From: Veillonellales bacterium
GTDB lineage: Bacteria; Bacillota; Negativicutes; Veillonellales; Dialisteraceae
Length of the DNA: 64,000 nt
Direction: 5' to 3'
Assembly: GCA_944390485.1 (NCBI GenBank)
Contig: CALXPQ010000003.1
Coordinates: 186,001 to 250,000, forward strand
Shown here piece by piece: positions 16,873 through 27,720 of this stretch. Position 1 is the stretch's first letter; each line of letters starts with the position of its first letter. The notes beneath the pieces are model-generated. The model had not been told where the DNA came from. It worked only from the letters and a program-made list of their open reading frames with translations, and did no database searches. Made by a program: the position numbers and the translations under genes.

Positions 16873-18981
16873 ATGCAGGATTCCCGCATCAAAAGACAAT
16901 ACCCGGAGCACATGACGCCTTTTACGCTGAAGGCGCCTTTTCAGCCTATGGGCGACCAGCCGAAGGCGGTGGCGTCGCTGGTGCAGGGGCTCCGCGAGGG
17001 GCAGTGGGCGCAGGTGCTGCTCGGCGCGACGGGCACGGGGAAGACGTTCACCATGGCGAAGGTGATCGAGGAGGTGCAGCGGCCTACGCTCATCATTTCT
17101 CCGAACAAGACGCTCGCCGCACAGACGGCCAGCGAGTTCAAGGATTTCTTCCCGGACAACGTGGTGTATTATTTCGTGAGCTACTACGATTATTATCAGC
17201 CGGAGTCGTACATCCCCGCAACGGACACGTACATCGAGAAGGATTCATCCATGAATGAAGAGATCGACCGGCTGCGCCACTCGGCGACGATGGCGCTCTT
17301 CGAGCGGCGGGATGTGATCATCGTGGCGTCCGTGTCGTGCATCTATGGCCTGGGCGATCCGGAGGATTACAGCACCATGGGGCTGTCGCTCCGGCCGGGG
17401 GAGGAGATCACGCAGGAGGCGATCCTCACGCGGCTGGTGGGGATGCAGTATCTGCGGAACGACATGAATTTCACCCGCGACACGTTCCGCGTGCACGGGG
17501 ACACAATCGACGTCTTCCCGGCGGCATCGAACAATACGGCGGTGCGCATCGAGATGTTCGGCGACGAGATCGACCGGCTCTCGGAGTTCGACGTACTCAC
17601 CGGGGAGACGGTGGCGGAGCGGAACCACATCGCGATTTTTCCGGCGTCCCATTATGTGACGACGTCGGAGAAGATGCTTCGTGCGGAGGCGTCCATCGAG
17701 GCGGAGCTGGAGGAGCGGCTGAAGGAACTGCGGGCAAAGGACCGGCTGCTGGAAGCGCAGCGGCTGGAGCAGCGCACGCGCTACGATCTGGAAATGATGC
17801 AGGAGGTGGGGTACTGCTCGGGCATCGAGAACTATTCCCGCCATCTGTCGAACCGGAAAGCGGGGGACCCGCCGTTCACGCTGCTCGACTATTTCCCGGA
17901 CGATTATCTCATCATGATCGACGAGTCGCATGTGACGGTGCCGCAGCTCCGGGCGATGTACAACGGCGATCGTTCCCGCAAGGAGACGCTGGTGGATTAC
18001 GGGTTCCGTCTGCCCAGCGCGCTGGACAACCGGCCGCTCACGTTCGACGAATTCACGGAGCGCATCAATCAGATCATCTATGTGTCCGCCACGCCCGGCC
18101 CGTACGAGATGGGGGCGCAGACGAATCTGGCAGAGCAGATCATCCGGCCCACGGGGCTGCTGGACCCGAGCATCGAGGTGCGGCCCATCGAGGGACAGAT
18201 GGACGACCTGCTGGGCGAGATCCACAAGCGGGAGGCGCTTCATGAGCGCGTGCTCGTGACGACGCTCACGAAGAAGATGGCGGAGGACCTCACGGATTTC
18301 CTGTCCGAGGTGGGCGTGAAGGTGCGGTATCTCCACTCCGACGTGGCGACCATCGAGCGGGCGGAGATCGTCCGGGACCTGCGGGCGGGCGTCTTCGACG
18401 TGCTGGTGGGCATCAACCTGCTCCGCGAAGGGCTGGATATGCCGGAGGTGTCGCTGGTGGTGATCCTCGACGCGGACAAGGAAGGCTTCCTCCGGTCGGA
18501 GACGTCCATGATCCAGGTGATCGGCCGGGCGGCGCGCAACGAGCACGGACACGTCATCATGTACGCGGACCGTATCACCGATTCCATGAAGCGGGCCATC
18601 GACGAAACGGAGCGCCGCCGGGCCATCCAGGAGGCGTACAATAAGGAGCACGGCATCACGCCGCACACCATCCAGAAGAAGGTCAAGGACCTGATCGACC
18701 TGACGAAGATCGAGGAGAAGCCCGCCCGGTACGGGAAGCAGGACGCCGGGGCGGACGGCCTCTCCGACGAGGAGCTGTACCAGCAGATGATCGAGACGGA
18801 GAAGGACATGAAGCGCGCCGCGAAGGCCCTCGAATTCGAGGAGGCGGCCATGTGGCGGGACCAGCTGGCGAAGCTCCGCCAGCAGTGGAGCGACCGCTAC
18901 GGCTCGCAGGCGCAGGCGGCCATGAAGCGGCAGGCCAGCGCGAAGAAGCGCATTTCTCGCCCGAAGAAGAAGCATGTGTAA
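16873..18981 (+). CDS. uvrB: UvrABC excinuclease subunit B
   Basis: The damage-verification helicase-like subunit (702 residues) of nucleotide excision repair. It has Walker [14 protein letters not shown], the beta-hairpin region [21 protein letters not shown], Walker B-type [11 protein letters not shown], the helicase motifs [15 protein letters not shown] and QVIGRAARN, and the C-terminal UVR motif (about 640-675) that binds UvrC. ATG 16873 is used; ATG 16912 ([10 protein letters not shown]) also has a ribosome-binding site and matches the usual UvrB N terminus. A 204-residue AT-rich gene separates it from uvrA. Confidence 0.96.
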   Translation: MQDSRIKRQYPEHMTPFTLKAPFQPMGDQPKAVASLVQGLREGQWAQVLLGATGTGKTFTMAKVIEEVQRPTLIISPNKTLAAQTASEFKDFFPDNVVYYFVSYYDYYQPESYIPATDTYIEKDSSMNEEIDRLRHSATMALFERRDVIIVASVSCIYGLGDPEDYSTMGLSLRPGEEITQEAILTRLVGMQYLRNDMNFTRDTFRVHGDTIDVFPAASNNTAVRIEMFGDEIDRLSEFDVLTGETVAERNHIAIFPASHYVTTSEKMLRAEASIEAELEERLKELRAKDRLLEAQRLEQRTRYDLEMMQEVGYCSGIENYSRHLSNRKAGDPPFTLLDYFPDDYLIMIDESHVTVPQLRAMYNGDRSRKETLVDYGFRLPSALDNRPLTFDEFTERINQIIYVSATPGPYEMGAQTNLAEQIIRPTGLLDPSIEVRPIEGQMDDLLGEIHKREALHERVLVTTLTKKMAEDLTDFLSEVGVKVRYLHSDVATIERAEIVRDLRAGVFDVLVGINLLREGLDMPEVSLVVILDADKEGFLRSETSMIQVIGRAARNEHGHVIMYADRITDSMKRAIDETERRRAIQEAYNKEHGITPHTIQKKVKDLIDLTKIEEKPARYGKQDAGADGLSDEELYQQMIETEKDMKRAAKALEFEEAAMWRDQLAKLRQQWSDRYGSQAQAAMKRQASAKKRISRPKKKHV

Positions 18982-18997
18982 CGAAGGAAATATAAAT

Positions 18998-19612
18998 ATG
19001 GGCTATCAGGTATTCATTAGAAAGTATTTTGAGCGGGGATCTGTTTTTCATATATTTCCGGCGTCATCTTTCCTCATAGAATCTATAGAAGAACGATATG
19101 ATTCTCTTGATGAAGGGAAGCTGCCATGCCTGACGGTGCATGAAGACGATATCCTGGATTTTTTCTATTGTTTTTTCTGTGAAAACATTCCGCCCCGTAA
19201 ATCATTTGACAGAGCGTCCGAGGCGTTTCAGCAGCGAGTGCTTTTTGACAATTATGATGACAATATTTATACCTATGACGATATACGCCATATGGCGGCT
19301 CTGTTGCGGCAGATGGCCGATATCATGGAGAAAGACGGGAGCAATCCTTCTCTTGGATTAATGAAAAAGAATTTGACTTCCTATGATTTGGCGGATTATG
19401 GGAGTCCGGACTATAGAGAGTGGGAAAGAAGAGAATACAAGGCAGCAAAGCAGAGCGGGGATTATCAGACAACGATCAAACGATGGGAAAGGGAATGGGT
19501 TGACTCTCATTTGTCCGTGGCGGTCGATTTCTATCGCCGCTTTGCGGATGCATTGGAATGGCTTATGAAGGAAGCTCCGGATTTTGATTTGATTTGTTTT
19601 TCTGGATCGTGA
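18998..19612 (+). CDS. Protein of unknown function, AT-rich insertion between uvrB and uvrA
   Basis: A 204-residue soluble protein with many acidic and aromatic residues ([51 protein letters not shown]). No signal peptide or membrane segment is seen. I recognise no family; the composition resembles small immunity or antitoxin-like proteins, but this is only an impression. ATG 18998 has AAGGAAA eight bases upstream; an upstream ATG at 18974 overlaps the uvrB end without a site. The GC content is clearly below that of uvrB and uvrA, which points to recent acquisition. It ends 24 bases before uvrA and is likely co-transcribed with it. Confidence 0.72.
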   Translation: MGYQVFIRKYFERGSVFHIFPASSFLIESIEERYDSLDEGKLPCLTVHEDDILDFFYCFFCENIPPRKSFDRASEAFQQRVLFDNYDDNIYTYDDIRHMAALLRQMADIMEKDGSNPSLGLMKKNLTSYDLADYGSPDYREWERREYKAAKQSGDYQTTIKRWEREWVDSHLSVAVDFYRRFADALEWLMKEAPDFDLICFSGS

Positions 19613-19635
19613 CCGGAGGTAAGAGAGGGAATTTC

Positions 19636-22491
19636 ATGGAAAAAGGCATTGTCATACAGGGAGCGCGGCAGAATAATCTGAAGAATGTGAGCCTCACGCT
19701 CCCGCGGAATAAACTCATCGTGTTCAGCGGCCTCTCCGGATCGGGGAAGTCGTCGCTGGCTTTCGATACGATCTACGCGGAAGGGCAGCGGAAATATGTG
19801 GAATCGCTGTCGGCGTACGCCCGCCAGTTCCTCGGGCAGATGAACAAGCCGGAGGTGGACAAGATCGAGGGGCTGTCCCCGGCGATTTCCATCGACCAGA
19901 AATCCACGAGTCACAACCCGCGCTCCACGGTGGGCACGGTGACGGAGATCCACGACTACCTGCGCATGCTCTATGCGCACGCCAGCCGGGCGTACTGCCC
20001 GAAGTGCGGCCGCCCCATCCAGCGCCAGTCCGTGGACCAGATCGTGGACGAGCTGCTGAAACTGCCGGAGCGGACGAAGCTGCTCCTCCTCGGACCCGTG
20101 GCATCGGCGAAGAAAGGGACGCACAAGAAGCTGCTCGAAGAGCTCCGGAAGCAGGGGTATGTGCGCGTCCGCGTGGACGGCGAAGTGCGGTCTCTCTCGG
20201 ACCCCATCGATCTGGAGAAGAACCGGAAGCACACCATCGAAGTGGTGGTGGACCGCCTCGTCGTGCGGGAGGGCATCACGAAGCGCCTCACCGACTCGGT
20301 GGAGACGGCGCTGAAACTGGGGGACGGCCTGCTCATGGCATCCGTCGTGGGCGGGGCGGATATCCCGTTCAGCACCCATTTCGCCTGCCCGGAGTGCGGT
20401 ATTTCCCTGCCGAAGGCGGAGCCGCGGATTTTTTCCTTCAACAATCCCTTCGGCGCGTGTCCGGCGTGCATGGGACTCGGCTCGTCGCTGGAAGTGGATT
20501 TCCGGCGGGTGCTGCCCGACGAGCACCTGTCTTTCCGGCTGGGGGCCATCCGGCCTTTCCCGGTGAACGGGGACAGCTGGCTCTACCGGCAGCTGGGGGG
20601 CTTCCTCGCGCAGTGCGGCCTTACCATGGACAACTGCTACGCGGATCTCACGGAGGCGCAGAAGGAGATCTTCCGGAACGGCGGCGGGGAGCCGGTGAGC
20701 TTCACTTATGAGAATATGCGCGGCGACGTGAATACGTATCACCGCGTTTTCGAGGGCATCGTGCCCATGGTGAAGCGCCGCTACGAGGAGGCGTTCACGG
20801 ACAAGATGAAAGAAGAACTGGCGGAGTATCTCGTGGAGACGCCCTGCCCGGTGTGCCACGGGGCGCGCCTCCGGCCGGAGAGCCTCGCCTTCCGCGTGGG
20901 CGGGAAGAATATCGCCGAAGTGTCCGACATGCCTGTGACGAAGCTCCTCGATTTCTTCAGCCATATCGAGCTCACGGAAAAGGAGGCGAAGATCGCCGAC
21001 CAGATCCTGCGGGAGGTGAAGAACCGGCTCCAGTTCCTGGCGGACGTGGGGCTGGACTACCTCACGCTGTCCCGGAGCGCGTCGTCCCTCTCCGGCGGAG
21101 AGGCCCAGCGCATCCGTCTCGCTACGCAGATCGGCTCGGGCCTCGTGGGCGTGCTGTATATCCTGGACGAGCCGTCCATCGGCCTGCACCAGCGGGACAA
21201 TGACAAGCTGCTGGCCACACTGAAAAACATGCGCGACCTGGGCAATACGCTCATCGTGGTGGAGCATGACGAAGACACCATCCGCGCGGCGGACTGGATC
21301 GTGGACATCGGGCCCGGCGCCGGCGAGGAGGGCGGCCGTGTGGTCGCGCAGGGGACCGTCGCAGACATCGAGGCGGTGCCGGAGTCCTACACCGGCCAGT
21401 ACCTGAAAGGGTCCATGTACATCCCGCTCCCGAAAGAGCGGCGCAGAGGAAACGGCTTCTGGCTCACCGTGAAAGGAGCCTCGGAGCACAACCTGAAACA
21501 CATCGACGTGAAGATTCCACTCGGCGCGCTCACTGTGGTGACCGGCGAGTCCGGCTCGGGGAAATCCACGCTCATCAACGACATCCTCTTCCGCGGCCTG
21601 TCGAACATGAAGAACCACACCTATTACCGCACGGGGAAGTACGACAGCATCGAAGGGGCGGAATACATCGACAAGATCATCGACATCGACCAGCAGCCCA
21701 TCGGGCGCACGCCCCGGTCGAACCCGGCCACCTATACAGGCGTCTTCAACGACATTCGCGAGCTGTTCAGCCAGACGCCGGAAGCGAAGATGCGCGGATA
21801 CCGCCCGGGCCGGTTCAGCTTCAACGTGAAGGGCGGCCGCTGCGAGACCTGCCACGGCGATGGCATCATTAAGATCGAGATGCAGTTCCTCTCCGACGTG
21901 TACGTGCCGTGCGAAGTGTGCCACGGCGCGCGGTATAACCGGGAGACGCTGGAAGTGACGTACAAGGGGAAAAATATTTCCGACGTGCTCAATATGACCG
22001 TGGAGGAAGCCATCCCCTTCTTCGAGAACCATCCGCGCATCCTGAAGAAGCTCGACACGCTCCGCAAGGTGGGGCTGGGCTACATCCATCTGGGCCAGCC
22101 GGCGACCACCATGTCCGGTGGGGAGGCCCAGCGGGTGAAGCTCGCCACGGAGCTCATGCGGCGTTCCACCGGCGGCACGCTGTACATCCTCGACGAGCCC
22201 ACCACGGGCCTCCACAGCGAGGACATCCGGAAGCTCCTCCTCATCCTGCAGAAGCTGGTGGATCAGGGCAATACGGTGGTGGTGATCGAGCATAATCTGG
22301 ACGTGGCGAAGGTGGCGGACCACATCATCGACCTCGGACCGGAAGGGGGCGACCGGGGCGGCGAAGTCATCGCCGAAGGCACGCCGGAGGAGATCTGCCG
22401 GTGCGCCCGGTCCTACACCGGCCAGTACCTCGCGCCGGTGATCGAGCGCACGCGCCGGCTCATGGAGCAGCATCATGATACCGGTGAATGA
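19636..22491 (+). CDS. uvrA: UvrABC excinuclease subunit A
   Basis: The damage-recognition ATPase (951 residues) of nucleotide excision repair, with two ABC ATPase halves. Walker A sites are [13 protein letters not shown] (N-terminal) and [14 protein letters not shown] (about residue 640); the signatures are [12 protein letters not shown] and [12 protein letters not shown]. Zinc fingers are CPKCGRP, CPECG...CPACMG and CETCHGDG...CEVCHG. The start is ATG 19636 ([15 protein letters not shown]) rather than the 14-codon extension, because GAGAGGG precedes it. It overlaps uvrC by 17 bases. Confidence 0.97.
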   Translation: MEKGIVIQGARQNNLKNVSLTLPRNKLIVFSGLSGSGKSSLAFDTIYAEGQRKYVESLSAYARQFLGQMNKPEVDKIEGLSPAISIDQKSTSHNPRSTVGTVTEIHDYLRMLYAHASRAYCPKCGRPIQRQSVDQIVDELLKLPERTKLLLLGPVASAKKGTHKKLLEELRKQGYVRVRVDGEVRSLSDPIDLEKNRKHTIEVVVDRLVVREGITKRLTDSVETALKLGDGLLMASVVGGADIPFSTHFACPECGISLPKAEPRIFSFNNPFGACPACMGLGSSLEVDFRRVLPDEHLSFRLGAIRPFPVNGDSWLYRQLGGFLAQCGLTMDNCYADLTEAQKEIFRNGGGEPVSFTYENMRGDVNTYHRVFEGIVPMVKRRYEEAFTDKMKEELAEYLVETPCPVCHGARLRPESLAFRVGGKNIAEVSDMPVTKLLDFFSHIELTEKEAKIADQILREVKNRLQFLADVGLDYLTLSRSASSLSGGEAQRIRLATQIGSGLVGVLYILDEPSIGLHQRDNDKLLATLKNMRDLGNTLIVVEHDEDTIRAADWIVDIGPGAGEEGGRVVAQGTVADIEAVPESYTGQYLKGSMYIPLPKERRRGNGFWLTVKGASEHNLKHIDVKIPLGALTVVTGESGSGKSTLINDILFRGLSNMKNHTYYRTGKYDSIEGAEYIDKIIDIDQQPIGRTPRSNPATYTGVFNDIRELFSQTPEAKMRGYRPGRFSFNVKGGRCETCHGDGIIKIEMQFLSDVYVPCEVCHGARYNRETLEVTYKGKNISDVLNMTVEEAIPFFENHPRILKKLDTLRKVGLGYIHLGQPATTMSGGEAQRVKLATELMRRSTGGTLYILDEPTTGLHSEDIRKLLLILQKLVDQGNTVVVIEHNLDVAKVADHIIDLGPEGGDRGGEVIAEGTPEEICRCARSYTGQYLAPVIERTRRLMEQHHDTGE

Positions 22492-24337
22492 CAGGATCCG
22501 CGCGAAGGTGGACGCGCTCCCGGACTGCCCCGGCGTCTACCGCTGGAAGGATAAGGACGGGAAGATCATCTACGTGGGCAAGGCGGTCAACCTGAAGAAC
22601 CGCGTCCGCTCCTATGTGCGGGAGGACAAGAACCGGTCCCCGAAGGTGGCCGCCATGATCCGCCACGCGGAGGATCTGGATATCACCATGACCGCCACGG
22701 AGATGGAAGCGCTCATCCTCGAGTGCAACCTCATCAAGGAGCTGCACCCGAAGTACAACATTTCTCTCCGGGACGACAAGTCCTACCCCTACGTGAAGAT
22801 CACCAATGAGGAATGGCCCCGGCTCTTCATCACGCGGAACATGCGCCGGAACGACGGCGCGCACTATTTCGGCCCTTTCACGGACGTGGGAAGCCTCCAT
22901 ACGACGCTGCGCCTTCTGCGGAAGCAGTACCCCATCCGCACCTGCCGGAGCATGCGCGTGGATCGGCCGTGCCTCCAGTACCATCTCCATTTCTGCTGCG
23001 CGCCCTGCCGGGGCTGCTGCTCCCGGGAGGACTACGACGCCATCGTGAAAGGCCTCTGCGACATCTTCGAAGGGCGGAGCACGGCGCTGGTGAAGCAGCT
23101 CCGGAAGGACATGCTCGCCGCTTCGGAAGCGATGGAATTTGAAAAGGCCGCGGAGCTCCGGGACAAGCTGCGCGCCATCGAGAGCGTGCAGCAGCGGCAG
23201 AACATCGTCTCGAAGGAAGGGGACTACGACGTGGTGGGCATGGCCCGCGACGGCGAGCACACCGGTCTCGAAGTCTTCTACATCCGCTACGGGCGTATGG
23301 TGGGGAAGGAAAATTTCAATATCCCCGACAGCGCGGGCGAGACGGACGCGGCTATCCTCTCGGGCTTCATCAAAGATTATTACGGTGCGGACGGGGCCGG
23401 CGCGCCGAAGGAGATCCTCCTGCCGGAGCTGCCGGACGACGCGCCGCTCCTCGCGGAATGGCTCTCCGGGAAGCGGGGGAGCGAAGTGCGCCTCTACGTG
23501 CCGGAGCGCGGCTTCAAGCGCCGCCTGAAAGACATGGCGAAGGCGAATGCGGAAAAATATCTCTCTGACAAGAAGCTCCAGTGGGAGTACCGCGACGCCC
23601 GGGAGCAGGGGGCGCTACGCACGCTGCAGGAGGTGCTCCGTCTGCCGCGCCTGCCGGAGCGCATGGAGTGCTTCGACATTTCCCACAACCAGGGCGCGGA
23701 GACCACCGGGTCCATGGTAGTCTTCCTGGGCGGCCGCCCCGCGAAGAGCGAGTACCGGAAATTCCGGCTGCGCACTACGCAGGGCGCGCCGGATGATTTC
23801 AAGTCCATGGCGGAGGTGATGAGCCGCCGCTACGGCCATGAAAAGGACTGGCCGCAGCCGGATCTCATCGTGCTGGACGGCGGCCTCGGGCAGCTCCACG
23901 CGGCGCTTCCCATGATCCGCGCCGCCGGCTGCGAAGCGCCGGTCATCGGGCTCGCGAAGCGCATGGAGGAGATCTATACGGAGGGGAGCGAAGAGCCGGT
24001 GGTGCTGGACCGGCATGAGCCGGCGCTGCAGCTCCTCCAGTACATCCGCGACGAGGCGCACCGTTTCGTCATCACCTACCACCGCCAGTGGACGGCGAAG
24101 CGCAACGCGGAGTCCGTACTGGACCACATCCCCGGCATCGGCCCCAATCGGCGGAACGCGCTGTGGCGGGCGTTCCGCTCCTTCGACGAGATGAAGAAAG
24201 CCTCCGTGGAGGAGCTGGCGCAGGTGAAGGGCATGAACCGCCGCGCCGCGCAGAGCGTGTACGATTTCTTTCGCATGGGCAAGGACGAGCGGCAGATGGT
24301 CGTGCAGGGCCTGTCGGACGCATTGGAAAAGAAATAA
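22475..24337 (+). CDS. uvrC: UvrABC excinuclease subunit C
   Basis: The dual-incision nuclease (620 residues). The N-terminal GIY-YIG domain is seen in [30 protein letters not shown], followed by a Cys-rich segment ([17 protein letters not shown]), a UVR motif (about 200-235) for UvrB contact, an RNase H-like C-terminal endonuclease domain with DISH-type motif FDISHNQG and LIVLDGG, and a tandem helix-hairpin-helix end ([29 protein letters not shown]). All domains are complete. It is the last gene of the uvrB-uvrA-uvrC block. Confidence 0.96.
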   Translation: MIPVNDRIRAKVDALPDCPGVYRWKDKDGKIIYVGKAVNLKNRVRSYVREDKNRSPKVAAMIRHAEDLDITMTATEMEALILECNLIKELHPKYNISLRDDKSYPYVKITNEEWPRLFITRNMRRNDGAHYFGPFTDVGSLHTTLRLLRKQYPIRTCRSMRVDRPCLQYHLHFCCAPCRGCCSREDYDAIVKGLCDIFEGRSTALVKQLRKDMLAASEAMEFEKAAELRDKLRAIESVQQRQNIVSKEGDYDVVGMARDGEHTGLEVFYIRYGRMVGKENFNIPDSAGETDAAILSGFIKDYYGADGAGAPKEILLPELPDDAPLLAEWLSGKRGSEVRLYVPERGFKRRLKDMAKANAEKYLSDKKLQWEYRDAREQGALRTLQEVLRLPRLPERMECFDISHNQGAETTGSMVVFLGGRPAKSEYRKFRLRTTQGAPDDFKSMAEVMSRRYGHEKDWPQPDLIVLDGGLGQLHAALPMIRAAGCEAPVIGLAKRMEEIYTEGSEEPVVLDRHEPALQLLQYIRDEAHRFVITYHRQWTAKRNAESVLDHIPGIGPNRRNALWRAFRSFDEMKKASVEELAQVKGMNRRAAQSVYDFFRMGKDERQMVVQGLSDALEKK

Positions 24338-24340
24338 AAG

Positions 24341-24374
24341 AAACGCGCAGGGAGTAAGTCCCCGCGCGTTTTTG
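24341..24374 (+). terminator. Terminator after uvrC
   Basis: AAACGCGC-A-GGG pairs with CCC-CGCGCGTTT, followed by T residues. Confidence 0.8.
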
Positions 24375-24432
24375 CGTGCCTGGCGGGCCGCGCCGCGATG
24401 GCGTACAATGAAAGGAAAAAGGAGGGAGACCC

Positions 24433-24963
24433 ATGAAGAAACTGCTCTTCGTCCTGCTGGCGGCGGTGCTGCTGGCAGCAGGCGGCGGATGGCATGCGCG
24501 GCAGACGCTGGCGCCGTTCCGGGAGGCGGCGGACGCGGCGTGGACGGACGCCGACAGCGCAATCCGGAAGCGGGCGGAGCTCGTACCGGCGCTCATCGCG
24601 GAAGTGGAGCGCTACACTTCGGAGGAACAGGCGGCGGTGCGGGCCGCAGAGGCCGCGCGGCGGCAGGTGACGGACGGGCAGACGCCGGAGGCGCGCATGG
24701 CGGCGAGCGACGCACTGTCCTCCGCGCTGGGGCGGCTCCTCCTGGCGGCGGACCGGTACCGCGGTCTCCGCGCATCCTCGGCGTACCGGCGGCTCCTGAC
24801 GGATCTCGCGGCGGCGGACAACACGCTCGCCGTGGCGCGGCAGGGGTACAACGAGGCGGCGCAGCGGTACAACAGCGCGCTCCGCGCATTTCCCCAGAAT
24901 TTCTACAGCGGTCTGCTGGGCTTCGAGCCCGCGCCGTATTTCAAGGTGACCCGCCTGCGCTGA
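24433..24963 (+). CDS. LemA family protein
   Basis: A 176-residue protein with one N-terminal hydrophobic segment (LLFVLLAAVLLAAGGG) that may be an uncleaved anchor. The rest is a four-helix LemA fold: AWTDADSAIRKRAELVPALIAEVERYTSEEQAAV, then DRYRGLRASSAYRRLLTDLAAADNTLAVARQGYNEAAQRYNS and AFPQNFYSGLLGFEPAPYF near the end. The function of LemA proteins is not well known. It is monocistronic with AAAGGAGGGAG upstream and a shared bidirectional terminator. Confidence 0.88.
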   Translation: MKKLLFVLLAAVLLAAGGGWHARQTLAPFREAADAAWTDADSAIRKRAELVPALIAEVERYTSEEQAAVRAAEAARRQVTDGQTPEARMAASDALSSALGRLLLAADRYRGLRASSAYRRLLTDLAAADNTLAVARQGYNEAAQRYNSALRAFPQNFYSGLLGFEPAPYFKVTRLR

Positions 24964-24974
24964 TCGGGCGCAAA

Positions 24975-25008
24975 AAAAACAGCCGGCATGAGTGGGCCGG
25001 CTGTTTTT
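24975..25008. terminator. Bidirectional terminator
   Basis: AAAAACAGCCGGC/GCCGGCTGTTTTT with an eight-base loop, between the convergent LemA gene and the membrane-protein gene. Confidence 0.85.
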
Positions 25009-25019
25009 CTTTGGCCGAT

Positions 25020-25769
25020 TCAGGAAAGCAGGGAAGACAGCGTGTCATGAAGGAGGAGCAGGGCGATCAGCACGGGCTGATGGAGCAGATAGAACGCGAG
25101 GGAATGACGCCCCGCCAGCGTGAGGAGGCGCGGTGCGGACCGGGCGAAAAAGGAGAGGAAATCCCGCTCCGCCGCGAGGCGGTGGAAGAAGAAGCCCGCC
25201 CCGTAGAGGAAGAGCCACGGGAGCAGAGAGAAATAATCGAGCGAGACGAAATCCGGCGGCGGGAAGCCGAGCCAGGCGGTGAACAGATCCCGGTACCATC
25301 CGCCGGGCAGCGGGGCGAGCGTGAAGAACGGCGGGAAGCCGAGGACGCCCCGGTTCACGCCGCGGGAGAGAACGAAGAGCGCGGCGCACAGCGCGAGGCC
25401 CGCGGCGGCGGGCACGCGGAAGAGGAGTGATCGCAGCGGCGCGAAAAGGATCATCGCCGAGCCGAGGAAGGTAAGGATGCCGAAGAGGATCGGCCCGGCG
25501 GGCATGGCGATGACGGACGCGGCGGTGATGACCGCGCCGCAGAAGAAGACTTCCAGTCCCCGGCGGACCGGACGGCGGCCGAGCGGCCACGAGAAGCCCG
25601 AGAGGAAGATGAACGTCCAGCAGATGCTCTGTTGCCACAGGTAGAGCGCCGTCTCATACCCGCGGGGATCCACCGCGCCGCAGAGATGGATGAGGTCCCA
25701 CGTCAGGTGGAACCCGGCCATGCTGCAGAGCGAGAAGCCCCGCAGGGCGTCCAGCAGGGGATAGCGCAT
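25020..25769 (-). CDS. Heparan-alpha-glucosaminide N-acetyltransferase-like membrane protein (DUF1624 type)
   Basis: A 249-residue protein with about seven hydrophobic segments. The start RYPLLDALRGFSLCSMAGFHLTWDL matches the first helix and the loop of the DUF1624/HGSNAT-like family, with the conserved Asp-Arg-Gly and His. The end SLAFYLLHQPVLIALL carries the conserved YLLHQP motif. Such proteins are thought to transfer acyl groups across a membrane; the substrate is unknown. The ATG at 25769 follows AGGAGG. The longer frame to 25868 has no site. Confidence 0.82.
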   Translation of the reverse strand: MRYPLLDALRGFSLCSMAGFHLTWDLIHLCGAVDPRGYETALYLWQQSICWTFIFLSGFSWPLGRRPVRRGLEVFFCGAVITAASVIAMPAGPILFGILTFLGSAMILFAPLRSLLFRVPAAAGLALCAALFVLSRGVNRGVLGFPPFFTLAPLPGGWYRDLFTAWLGFPPPDFVSLDYFSLLPWLFLYGAGFFFHRLAAERDFLSFFARSAPRLLTLAGRHSLAFYLLHQPVLIALLLLHDTLSSLLS

Positions 25770-25862
25770 CGGATCCGGCCTCCTTTCACGTACAGATGCT
25801 GTGGATATTGTAGGGGATGGAAGCGTCCTTCTGTCAAGACATAATTTTTCATCGGTCCCCTG

Positions 25863-25890
25863 TTGCAATTCTGCGGGAATGTGATATAAT
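25863..25890 (+). promoter_or_regulatory. Upstream duplicate promoter of the tRNA-Lys region
   Basis: TTGCAA (25863-25868), 16-base spacer and TATAAT (25885-25890). The 15 bases TATAATTACTTTCGT are repeated exactly at 25966. Confidence 0.6.
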
Positions 25891-25942
25891 TACTTTCGTC
25901 GTCAGGTGTGAAGGCCTCCCGGACAGCGGGAAGAAAAAACAT

Positions 25943-25971
25943 TTGACAGGACAGAAAACGGATGGTATAAT
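25943..25971 (+). promoter_or_regulatory. Promoter of tRNA-Lys
   Basis: Perfect TTGACA (25943-25948), 17-base spacer, perfect TATAAT (25966-25971), 15 bases before the tRNA. Confidence 0.9.
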
Positions 25972-25986
25972 TACTTTCGTTGAAAC

Positions 25987-26062
25987 GGATCATTAGCTCA
26001 GTTGGTAGAGCACCTGACTCTTAATCAGGGTGTCCGGGGTTCGAGACCCTGATGATCCACCA
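25987..26062 (+). tRNA. tRNA-Lys (anticodon CTT)
   Basis: Complete cloverleaf: acceptor GGATCAT/ATGATCC, D arm AGCTCAGTTGGTAGAGC, anticodon stem CCTGA/TCAGG with loop CTCTTAA (anticodon CTT), T arm GGTTCGAGACC, encoded CCA. It decodes AAG. Confidence 0.96.
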
Positions 26063-26070
26063 GAACAGTT

Positions 26071-26094
26071 CCCGTCACGAAGTGGCGGGTTTTC
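26071..26094 (+). terminator. Terminator after tRNA-Lys
   Basis: CCCGTCAC-GAA-GTGGCGGG followed by TTTTC. A second hairpin (CCCGCGGG...CCCGCGGG, then ATTTTTT, 26100-26138) lies just downstream. Confidence 0.8.
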
Positions 26095-26217
26095 TTTTGC
26101 CCGCGGGAAGGAACGGAAAGCCGGCCCGCGGGATTTTTTCATGCGTTTTTCTCATGCATCCGGCCTTTTCCGCGGCGAGTATGATAGAATAAAAGAAACT
26201 GACCTCGGAGGTGTACG

Positions 26218-27720
26218 ATGAAATACAGAAGCACACGAAGTACGGAGACGGTCACGGCGGCGGAAGCGCTGCTGCGCGGGCTGGCGGCGGACGGCGGCCT
26301 GTACCTGCCGGAGAAGCTGCCCGCGCCGTTCGTATCGTATGAAAAGATGCGCGATTTCTCCTACCAGGAGACGGCCGTCTGCGTGCTGAGCCGCTTCTTC
26401 ACGGAAATCCCGGAAGAGACGCTGGCGGATTTCGCGCGGAAGGCGTACGGCTCTTCGTTCGAGACGCGGGAGATCGTGCCGGTGCGCACCATCAATGAGT
26501 CGTTCTCCATGGCGGAGATGTTCCACGGCCGGACCTGCGCCTTCAAGGATCTGGCGCTCTCCCTCTTCCCGTACCTGCTCACCTGGGCGAAGAAAGAGGC
26601 CGGCGAGGACCGGCAGGTGCTCATTCTCACCGCCACGTCCGGCGACACGGGCAAAGCGGCGCTCGAAGGGTTCCGCGATGTGGAGGGGACGAATATCTGC
26701 GTCTTCTACCCGTCTCACGGCGTGAGCCCGCTCCAGAAGGACCAGATGCAGAAGCAGGAAGGGGACAACGTGCGCGTGTGCGGCATCGAGGGGAATTTCG
26801 ACGACGCCCAGAGCGCCGTGAAGGCGATTTTCGCCGCGCCGCTTGCTCCGGAAGAAGGCGGCGATGCGGTGGTTTTCTCCAGCGCCAATTCCATCAATAT
26901 CGGCCGGCTCTTCCCGCAGGTGGTGTACTACGTGTGGATCTGGCTGTCGCTCGTGCGGAGCGGCTCCATCGGCCAGAAGGAAGCGTTCAACGTGGTGGTG
27001 CCCACCGGGAATTTCGGGAACATCCTCGCCGCGTGGATCGCGCGGAAGATCGGCACGCCCATCGGGCAGCTGGTGTGCGCGTCCAATGAGAATCATGTGC
27101 TGAGCGATTTCTTCGCCACCGGCACGTACGACCGCCGGCGCGAGTTCCACCTCACGAAATCCCCGTCCATGGACATCCTCATCTCGTCGAATTTCGAGCG
27201 GTTCCTGTACTACATGGCCGGCTCGAAGGAAACGGCGGAGGCCATGCGGCTCCTCGCGGAGGAAGGAGCGTACACCATGCCGGCGGACGTGATGGCCCGC
27301 ATCGGAGAGGAAATGACGGGCGGCTGGGCCGATGAAGCGGCCATGGCGGCAGCCGCCTCCGACGTATATGAAAAGTACGATTACCTCATGGACCCGCATA
27401 CGTCCGTGGCGTACGCCGTGTACAGCGATCTCCGCCGGAAGGGGAAGATCACCCGCGGCACGCATACGGTCATCGTCAGCACGGCCCATCCGTATAAATT
27501 CCCCGATGCGTCGGCCGAGGCCGTCCATGCGGAGGTGTCCGGCAGCGCCTACGACCGGCTGCGCGCGCTCGCCGACGTGACGGGCATCCCCGTGCCGCCG
27601 CAGCTCGCGCGGCTGGAGGACGCGCCGGTGCGCTTCCCCGGCACCATCGCGCGGGACGCGATTGCGGATTATGTGAAAGCCTACGCGGGAGAAATCAGAA
27701 AAGGGCGCGGTCAGCGATGA
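26218..27720 (+). CDS. thrC: Threonine synthase
   Basis: A pyridoxal-phosphate enzyme (500 residues) that converts O-phosphohomoserine to threonine. It starts with the family pattern YRSTRSTETVTAAEALLRGLAADGGLYLP. The PLP lysine is in CAFKDLALSLFPYLL, and ATSGDTGKAALEGF and PTGNFGNILAAWIA are phosphate and cofactor-binding motifs. The length is that of the long (E. coli/yeast-like) class. The ATG follows CTCGGAGGTG. It overlaps the next gene by four bases (ATGA). Confidence 0.95.
   Translation: MKYRSTRSTETVTAAEALLRGLAADGGLYLPEKLPAPFVSYEKMRDFSYQETAVCVLSRFFTEIPEETLADFARKAYGSSFETREIVPVRTINESFSMAEMFHGRTCAFKDLALSLFPYLLTWAKKEAGEDRQVLILTATSGDTGKAALEGFRDVEGTNICVFYPSHGVSPLQKDQMQKQEGDNVRVCGIEGNFDDAQSAVKAIFAAPLAPEEGGDAVVFSSANSINIGRLFPQVVYYVWIWLSLVRSGSIGQKEAFNVVVPTGNFGNILAAWIARKIGTPIGQLVCASNENHVLSDFFATGTYDRRREFHLTKSPSMDILISSNFERFLYYMAGSKETAEAMRLLAEEGAYTMPADVMARIGEEMTGGWADEAAMAAAASDVYEKYDYLMDPHTSVAYAVYSDLRRKGKITRGTHTVIVSTAHPYKFPDASAEAVHAEVSGSAYDRLRALADVTGIPVPPQLARLEDAPVRFPGTIARDAIADYVKAYAGEIRKGRGQR

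Noticed and set aside
16873-16911. Full LexA box at uvrB
   Set aside because: Only a half-site (GTTCG) occurs near 16780; the other half does not match.
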